A stretch of DNA of 36,062 nucleotides from DAOUTY01 sp964453665. GTDB taxonomy: Bacteria > Chloroflexota > Dehalococcoidia > SZUA-161. The DNA is taken from the NCBI GenBank assembly GCA_964453665.1, contig CAYVQT010000034.1, positions 1 through 36,062 of the forward strand. The letters are read 5' to 3'. The notes under the pieces were generated by a model. The model saw only the letters and a program-made list of their open reading frames with translations, made no database searches and was not told the origin of the DNA. Every line of letters starts with the position of its first letter. The first letter of the stretch is position 1. The position numbers and the translations under genes are program-made. This document shows positions 31,629-36,062 of this stretch, piece by piece.

Positions 31629-31935
31629 TCATCTGTGTTCTTTGCACAGTATTTGATAAGTGAACAGCGAACCCGCTGAAGTGGTTTATGTGGAGACCAG
31701 CCCTAAAACTGAGTAGACGCAGGAAGCCCTGAGAGCAAAATCTGGCCCCTTATTACTCGTGCCCTATAATTATTGCTTCAAGGGGCCTGGTAGCCCTACC
31801 GGTACATTTCAGAGCATCAGACAATCCTTAATTCAATCCCGGTGTCCCTCCACAACATATCATAAGAAGCAATTAACTTTATATCGATTTTCTTATCAGC
31901 GTTTCGCCCGGTGGATGTAAAGAGGTGCTGCCAAA
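31629..31935. other. Intergenic stretch before the tRNA cluster
   Basis: No gene is seen. A small hairpin GGTAG / CTACC lies near 31789-31800. No known structured RNA is recognised. Confidence 0.4.
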
Positions 31936-31964
31936 TTGCGCCTATGGATTCTAGTTGTTATAAT
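31936..31964 (+). promoter_or_regulatory. Promoter of the tRNA-Gln/tRNA-Glu cluster
   Basis: -35 TTGCGC, a 17-base spacer, -10 TATAAT with an extended TG. It ends 26 bases before tRNA-Gln. Confidence 0.6.
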
Positions 31965-31990
31965 ACCCTGTGGGCTGAATTGGAAATCAA

Positions 31991-32064
31991 TGGGGATTAG
32001 TCTAGCGGTAGGACAACGGACTCTGGATCCGTGGGCCCAGGTTCGAATCCTGGATCCCCAGCCA
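31991..32064 (+). tRNA. tRNA-Gln (anticodon CUG)
   Basis: Acceptor TGGGGAT / ATCCCCA with U1-A72, an identity feature of tRNA-Gln. Anticodon stem ACGGA / TCCGT with loop CTCTGGA gives CTG. T arm CCAGG / CCTGG. Discriminator G, CCA encoded. It is the substrate of the GlnRS at 23178. Confidence 0.95.
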
Positions 32065-32096
32065 CTTCGGTGATTTCAACTAAACGGCGCAAGAGT

Positions 32097-32173
32097 GGCG
32101 CATTCGTCTAGCGGCCTAGGACACCGCCCTCTCAAGGCGGAGATCAGGGGTTCGAATCCCCTATGCGCTACCA
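32097..32173 (+). tRNA. tRNA-Glu (anticodon CUC)
   Basis: Acceptor GGCGCAT / ATGCGCT with a G1-U72 wobble. Anticodon stem CCGCC / GGCGG with loop CTCTCAA gives CTC. T arm AGGGG / CCCCT. Discriminator A, CCA encoded. It lies 32 bases after tRNA-Gln, probably in the same transcript. The wobble first pair is unusual. Confidence 0.94.
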
Positions 32174-32194
32174 GTAAATTAGGCAGGGGAGTAG

Positions 32195-32506
32195 ATGGGC
32201 GATATATTAGATGAAGCTGAAGCTGTGGTGCAGTGCAAGGAGTGCCCGTGGTATAAATCCTGCGTAATGCCGATGCGGTTCACCGCGGACGACATCAGAA
32301 GGCAGCTGCCGAATTCACCCTTAGTTACCGATGACGCCACCATGTCCAGATACTTTTCGGAACTTGCGGCAGCTACGCAGAATTTCCTCCTCGAGGGTTG
32401 TCCCGTCTTCATCCAACGGCTCAGGGCCAACCCCAAACTTGCAGAACAGATAAAGAGAATGATGCAAAGTTGGGGAATGGAAAAGGACGACGATTATCAG
32501 ACCTAG
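32195..32506 (+). CDS. Small Cys-containing hypothetical protein, 103 aa
   Basis: The N-terminal motif CKECPWYKSC (CX2CX5C at ~14-23) plus a later Cys (LLEGCPVF) could bind zinc or an iron-sulfur cluster. The rest is helical and hydrophilic (FTADDIRRQLPN, SRYFSELAAATQNF, QIKRMMQSWGMEKDDD). No named family is recognised. The ATG follows GGCAGGGGAG and lies 21 bases after tRNA-Glu, so it may be read from the tRNA promoter. Confidence 0.68.
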   Translation: MGDILDEAEAVVQCKECPWYKSCVMPMRFTADDIRRQLPNSPLVTDDATMSRYFSELAAATQNFLLEGCPVFIQRLRANPKLAEQIKRMMQSWGMEKDDDYQT

Positions 32507-32565
32507 AGCCAGTACCCCTTCCAATTCCTCTGTGCTTCTATACTCAATTTGTCTAACCTTCGTAG

Positions 32566-32593
32566 TTACCAACTCATACTGACATGCTATAAT
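32566..32593 (+). promoter_or_regulatory. Promoter of the ABC exporter operon
   Basis: -35 TTACCA, a 16-base spacer, -10 TATAAT, 34 bases before the ATG of the ATPase gene. Confidence 0.45.
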
Positions 32594-32627
32594 AAATTCC
32601 GCCACTATATTTGAGAATAAGAAAGAC

Positions 32628-33308
32628 ATGATCGAACTGCACAAAGTCTGGCGGCTGTACCGCATGGGGAGAGAGACAATAAACGCCCTTGCCGGCATAA
32701 ATTTAAAGGTCAGCGAGGGTGAATTTATATCCATCGTCGGCCCTTCGGGATCAGGTAAGAGCACACTACTCAACATCATAGGGGGACTTGATTCCCCCAC
32801 AACCGGAAGTATCGAGGTCGATGGGCAGGACCTCAGCAAAGCCAGCGACAATGAACTTTCCTCTTATCGCAATAAAAAAGTGGGATTCGTATTCCAAACC
32901 TTCAACCTGCAACCAACCTATTCCGCCCTGGAAAACGTGGCACTGCCTCTGGTGTTTGCCAAAGTCCCTTTGAAGAAGCGCAATCAAATAGCCGGGGAGG
33001 TCGCGAAAACGGTAGGGCTGTCGGGTCGTTTGAAGCACGCTCCAAGTCAACTTTCCGGGGGGGAGAGGCAACGCGTCGCTATCGCTCGCGCTCTGATAAA
33101 TAATCCTAAGATTCTGCTCGCAGATGAGCCTACCGGCAACCTCGATAGTAAAACCGGTGAACAAATCATGGGGCTCTTGACCAGTCTGAATAAGGAAAAG
33201 GGTATAACACTTATACTGGTTACCCATGACCTGAAGACTGCGGGGCATGCAGGCCGCATGATTCAAATGCTTGACGGGCAAATAACCGGGGCAACAGATA
33301 GAAAGTAG
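32628..33308 (+). CDS. ABC transporter ATP-binding protein, MacB/LolD type
   Basis: A 226-residue ATPase of the MacB/LolD/FtsE class. Walker A is GPSGSGKST, the Q-loop VFQTFNLQPTYSALENV, the signature LSGGERQRVAIARAL, Walker B ILLADEPTGNLDS and the H-loop VTHD. The conserved beginning MIELHKVWRLYRMGRETINALAGI is typical of mechanotransmission-type ABC systems. It drives the permease encoded four bases downstream (type VII ABC). The substrate could be a peptide, antibiotic or lipoprotein; no MacA or LolC partner is nearby, which leaves this open. Confidence 0.94.
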   Translation: MIELHKVWRLYRMGRETINALAGINLKVSEGEFISIVGPSGSGKSTLLNIIGGLDSPTTGSIEVDGQDLSKASDNELSSYRNKKVGFVFQTFNLQPTYSALENVALPLVFAKVPLKKRNQIAGEVAKTVGLSGRLKHAPSQLSGGERQRVAIARALINNPKILLADEPTGNLDSKTGEQIMGLLTSLNKEKGITLILVTHDLKTAGHAGRMIQMLDGQITGATDRK

Positions 33309-33312
33309 TATC

Positions 33313-34620
33313 GTGAGGTTACTAGACCTTCTGCGCAGCGCCTTTCTCAACCTGGGACGCAGGAAGCTGCGCAGTTCTCTGACCATTATAGCCGTGGTCA
33401 TCGGAGCCAGCCTGGTCTCATTGCTTCTTTCCGTAGGAATAGGAGCTCAGGAGTTTTTCTCCGCCCAGGCCCGGGCTATGATGCCGCCAAACGTGGTTAT
33501 GGTCGCCTATTCTGAGCAGGTATTTGAGATAGGTTTCGCAGGGTCGATGTTCGGCGGTGAACCCCAAGAGGTATCTGAGGAGGGGGGAAGCAGTTTCGAC
33601 CTGAAGCCGCTAACAGTGCAGAACAGACAGGATGTCGAAGCTCTTGAGCATGTGGAACGAACCGACCCCTATATACTGCTTGCAGCAGAATCCGTGAGAT
33701 TGCAGGGTGCAGATACGAAGTTCAATACAGTGGTCAGGCCGCTTCCAGCATATCAGGCGGAAACGCGACAGCTTATGGCGGGAAGATATCTTACCGACCA
33801 GTCTTCAGGGGAATGCATTATCGCCAACGAGTACCTTGAATCATTTGGCTTCCAGCAACCGCAGGATGTTCTGGGGCAAGAAGTCATAATACGGGTAAAG
33901 CAGGCCAGGGGTATCTTTGGATTGCCTGCCGAGACCAATGACTTCAACTTTGAGATAGTTGGCGTAGCAGAGAAGACGGTGAATTCGACGGAGATTATGA
34001 TTTCCATCGAGGATGGTAAGGAACTCGCCCGTTTCTGGGCAGATAGTCCCACACTATATACGGATGAGCTGCCAGCCTCCATACTACAGGCAAAAGCCGA
34101 TGACAGCCGGTATGTAGATCAGGTTGCCCAGGAAGTCGAAGACCTCGGCTTAGGTGCAATGACATCCGATGACGTGTTGGGAGTTATTGGCACCATCTTC
34201 AGTATCATCCAGGCAGTTCTCGCCGCCTTCGGGCTGATCGCCCTGGGCGTAGCCTCACTGGGAGTTATCAATACATTGATCATGGCCATCTACGAGCGCA
34301 CCAGGGAAATCGGGTTGATGAAGGCAGTGGGGGCATCCAAGAGTACAGTTCGTCTTTTATTCACCGTAGAAGGAGCAAGTATAGGTTTCCTGGGAGGAAT
34401 CACAGGTGTGGCCATCGCCTATGCCCTTGGCTTCGTTATCAACAGGGTTTCACACGCTACTTTCCTTAAGGATTTCGAGACCTTCAATATCTCGGTATTC
34501 CCGTGGTGGTTAATTGCAGGTGTTATCGCCCTGAGCACGATAGTCGCCCTCCTGGCTGCGCTTTATCCAGCACACCGAGCCTCCAACCTGGACCCTATAG
34601 AAGCATTGCGATTTGAATAG
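33313..34620 (+). CDS. ABC transporter permease, MacB/FtsX type
   Basis: A 435-residue permease beginning with GTG. The N-terminal helix lies at ~18-42 (RRKLRSSLTIIAVVIGASLVSLLLSVGIG). A large extracytoplasmic MacB-type domain (~45-280) follows. Three helices near 290-430 carry ERTREIGLMKAVGASKSTVRLLF and YPAHRASNLDPIEALRFE, both family signatures. It forms a dimer with two copies of the ATPase. It begins four bases after the ATPase stop, indicating translational coupling. The periplasmic-type domain in a possibly monoderm lineage is normal for this class. Confidence 0.93.
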   Translation: MRLLDLLRSAFLNLGRRKLRSSLTIIAVVIGASLVSLLLSVGIGAQEFFSAQARAMMPPNVVMVAYSEQVFEIGFAGSMFGGEPQEVSEEGGSSFDLKPLTVQNRQDVEALEHVERTDPYILLAAESVRLQGADTKFNTVVRPLPAYQAETRQLMAGRYLTDQSSGECIIANEYLESFGFQQPQDVLGQEVIIRVKQARGIFGLPAETNDFNFEIVGVAEKTVNSTEIMISIEDGKELARFWADSPTLYTDELPASILQAKADDSRYVDQVAQEVEDLGLGAMTSDDVLGVIGTIFSIIQAVLAAFGLIALGVASLGVINTLIMAIYERTREIGLMKAVGASKSTVRLLFTVEGASIGFLGGITGVAIAYALGFVINRVSHATFLKDFETFNISVFPWWLIAGVIALSTIVALLAALYPAHRASNLDPIEALRFE

Positions 34621-34767
34621 GATTTAAGTCCCCGGGACGCAGTAGACCTTTAGAATCGTTCGCGAATACAAATACAGGAACATATTCCAGGATGTCAAAG
34701 CCGAACACGAGCAGTATCGCTCTCTGAAGATAAGCGAAAACCAACGACCTAAGAACAGGAGAGTGAG

Positions 34768-35247
34768 TTGCATCAGGAAGAAGCAAGACCAGCACCTATA
34801 GTGCTGAAACCCATAGCCACAGTCAGGAACGACATCAAGGCGATGGGAACGCGTCATTGGAAAGAGATAGTATCCGAGATTGTATTCAACCCCGGCTACG
34901 AAGGCGCAATCGATGGCCTGGAGGATTTCTCCCATATAATAGTCCTTTTCTGGATGCATAGAGCTCCGGCCTGGGACAATTCTATGTCCAAAACCCACCC
35001 CCAGATGAGGCGGGACCTGCCTCTGGTCGGGATATTAGCCACCCGCAGCCCTGTAAGGCCAAACCCGATAGGGGTAGCAGTCGTGAAACTCCTGAAGCGA
35101 AGCGGTAACATCCTTAAAGTCGCAGGGCTCGATGCTATCGATGGCACACCCGTGGTAGACATCAAGGCCTATTTCCCAATTGACGAAGCAGCCCAGGCCA
35201 GGGTGCCCGACTGGGTGCACAAGCTGCGCCATCTGGATACAAGTTGA
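34768..35247 (+). CDS. trmO: tRNA (N6-threonylcarbamoyladenosine 37-N6) methyltransferase TrmO
   Basis: A 159-residue TsaA/TrmO protein, which uses S-adenosylmethionine to N6-methylate t6A37 in certain tRNAs, notably tRNA-Thr. The hallmark LATRSPVRPNPIGVAVVKLL lies at ~91-110. GLEDFSHIIVLFWMHRA and GLDAIDGTPVVDIKAYFP are further family motifs. It is a single-domain beta-barrel type. The start is TTG, with CAGGAGAG seven bases upstream. A tRNA-Thr gene is in the window but far away. The next gene starts 20 bases downstream. Confidence 0.92.
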   Translation: MHQEEARPAPIVLKPIATVRNDIKAMGTRHWKEIVSEIVFNPGYEGAIDGLEDFSHIIVLFWMHRAPAWDNSMSKTHPQMRRDLPLVGILATRSPVRPNPIGVAVVKLLKRSGNILKVAGLDAIDGTPVVDIKAYFPIDEAAQARVPDWVHKLRHLDTS

Positions 35248-35267
35248 TCTATTGAGACTGTGCGCTT

Positions 35268-35972
35268 ATGGATAGTCCGAAACGGGTCGAATCAGATACC
35301 AGCAGAAGCGACGATCGCCTCTCAGGGCGGCAACTGACCGAAGTCTACCACATCCTGCTTAACCGCTACGGACCCCAGAACTGGTGGCCCGCAGATTCTC
35401 CCTTCGAGGTTATAATCGGGGCTATACTCACACAGTCCGCAGCCTGGGGGAATGTAGAGAAGGCTGTTCGCAACCTGAAACAGGCAGGTGTCTTAGACCC
35501 GCTCTCCCTGCGCAGGCTTCCAATCGGCGAGCTGGCCGAACTCATTCACCCCTCCGGCTATTACAATGCCAAGGCGCAGAAGCTCAAATCCTTCATCGAG
35601 TACCTGGGAAACGCTTGCCATGACTCCCTGGAGATACTTTTTTCTCTCGATGTCCCCACCCTCCGCAGGGAGCTTCTCTCTGTTCACGGCATCGGTCCGG
35701 AGACGGCAGATTCGATAATCCTCTACGCGGCACACAAGCCGATATTCGTTATTGACGCCTACACACAACGCATTCTTTCCCGACTGGGTTTGAGACCAGC
35801 ACGCAGTGACTATGCTTCTTCCCAGGCGCTATTTATGGAGAGCCTGCCTCCCGATGAGAAGCTGTTCAATGAATACCACGCTCTCCTCGTCCGCCATGGT
35901 AAGGGCGCATGTAAAAAGGCTCCTCTTTGCGATCAATGCTGCTTGAGGCAGATTTGCCTTTGCCTGATATAG
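35268..35972 (+). CDS. Endonuclease III-like DNA glycosylase with Fe-S cluster
   Basis: The product has 234 residues. It is an HhH-GPD glycosylase: PFEVIIGAILTQSAAWGNVEKAV near 45-67, helix-hairpin-helix VHGIGPETADSI at 139-150, and catalytic Asp163 in FVIDAYTQRIL. A C-terminal 4Fe-4S loop has Cys at 215, 221, 224 and 230 (CX5CX2CX5C). Classical Nth has a catalytic Lys after the hairpin glycines; here that position is Glu145, which suggests a monofunctional glycosylase rather than a lyase. The first Cys spacing is one shorter than in E. coli Nth (CX6C). It lies 20 bases after trmO and is probably co-transcribed. The rest of the window (to 36062) holds no gene. Confidence 0.9.
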   Translation: MDSPKRVESDTSRSDDRLSGRQLTEVYHILLNRYGPQNWWPADSPFEVIIGAILTQSAAWGNVEKAVRNLKQAGVLDPLSLRRLPIGELAELIHPSGYYNAKAQKLKSFIEYLGNACHDSLEILFSLDVPTLRRELLSVHGIGPETADSIILYAAHKPIFVIDAYTQRILSRLGLRPARSDYASSQALFMESLPPDEKLFNEYHALLVRHGKGACKKAPLCDQCCLRQICLCLI

Positions 35973-36062
35973 GGTTAAGACTGTTTTCCTTCCCCCGGAT
36001 TATAGGAACGTATTGCGTCAAATAAAACTGTTACCGAACTGGGGTCGTTGCCTCAAATACAT

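Overview
The window looks like a chromosomal segment of an anaerobic bacterium of moderate GC content, most consistent with the Chloroflexota class Dehalococcoidia. The signs are the mix of a glutaminyl-tRNA synthetase, a fused MEMO/AMMECR1 protein with its radical-SAM partner, several Thr/Pro-linker lipoproteins, tRNA genes with encoded CCA, and many very small genes of the kind common in that class. No rRNA or marker phylogeny is present, so this placement is an inference.

Layout. Bases 1-5400 carry envelope and secreted genes: a lipoprotein serpin, a multidomain calcineurin-like phosphoesterase lipoprotein, a Pro/Thr-linker lipoprotein, and small proteins. A tRNA-Thr(CGU) and a GAF protein follow (5.7-6.7 kb). 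Then come MscS, a CNNM/CBS/CorC protein and DegV (7.1-10.6 kb). A stretch around 10.6-12.4 kb has a 53-residue gene with its own promoter, a TIM-barrel-like protein and a tail-anchored-like protein. The AmmeMemoRadiSam pair (radical SAM AmrS plus a MEMO-AMMECR1 fusion) occupies 12.6-15.0 kb.

Bases 14.98-18.13 kb form a small accessory island between the AMMECR1 fusion and rarA: a hypothetical membrane protein, a CopG/RelE-type toxin-antitoxin pair, a fragment duplicating the 3' end of AMMECR1, a broken ORF, and 100- and 260-residue hypotheticals. Four copies of a palindromic repeat, in two alternating subtypes, lie in its intergenic gaps. One copy has a compensated base-pair change in its stem, which suggests that the secondary structure is what is maintained.

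Bases 18.1-28.5 kb are mostly housekeeping: RarA, nitroreductase, an alpha/beta hydrolase, a DUF123/GIY-YIG protein, LspA, RluD, divergent GlnRS and GluRS, small Cys-rich proteins and a cyclophilin lipoprotein. A second palindrome family with core GAGCATCYGCTC lies directly after rarA, lspA and gltX. About 2 kb without a convincing gene follows (28.5-30.5 kb). It starts with clustered operator-like palindromes and continues into DNA almost devoid of G on the + strand. The window closes with an unrecognised 282-residue acidic protein, a hydrolase remnant, tRNA-Gln(CUG) and tRNA-Glu(CUC), a Cys-containing small protein, a MacB-type ABC exporter pair, TrmO and an endonuclease III-like Fe-S glycosylase.

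Functional links. GlnRS, GluRS, tRNA-Gln, tRNA-Glu, RluD and TrmO together give a translation and tRNA theme. RarA and the endonuclease III homologue are genome-maintenance genes. The least understood parts are the AmmeMemoRadiSam pair, the repeat-punctuated island beside it, and the G-poor region.
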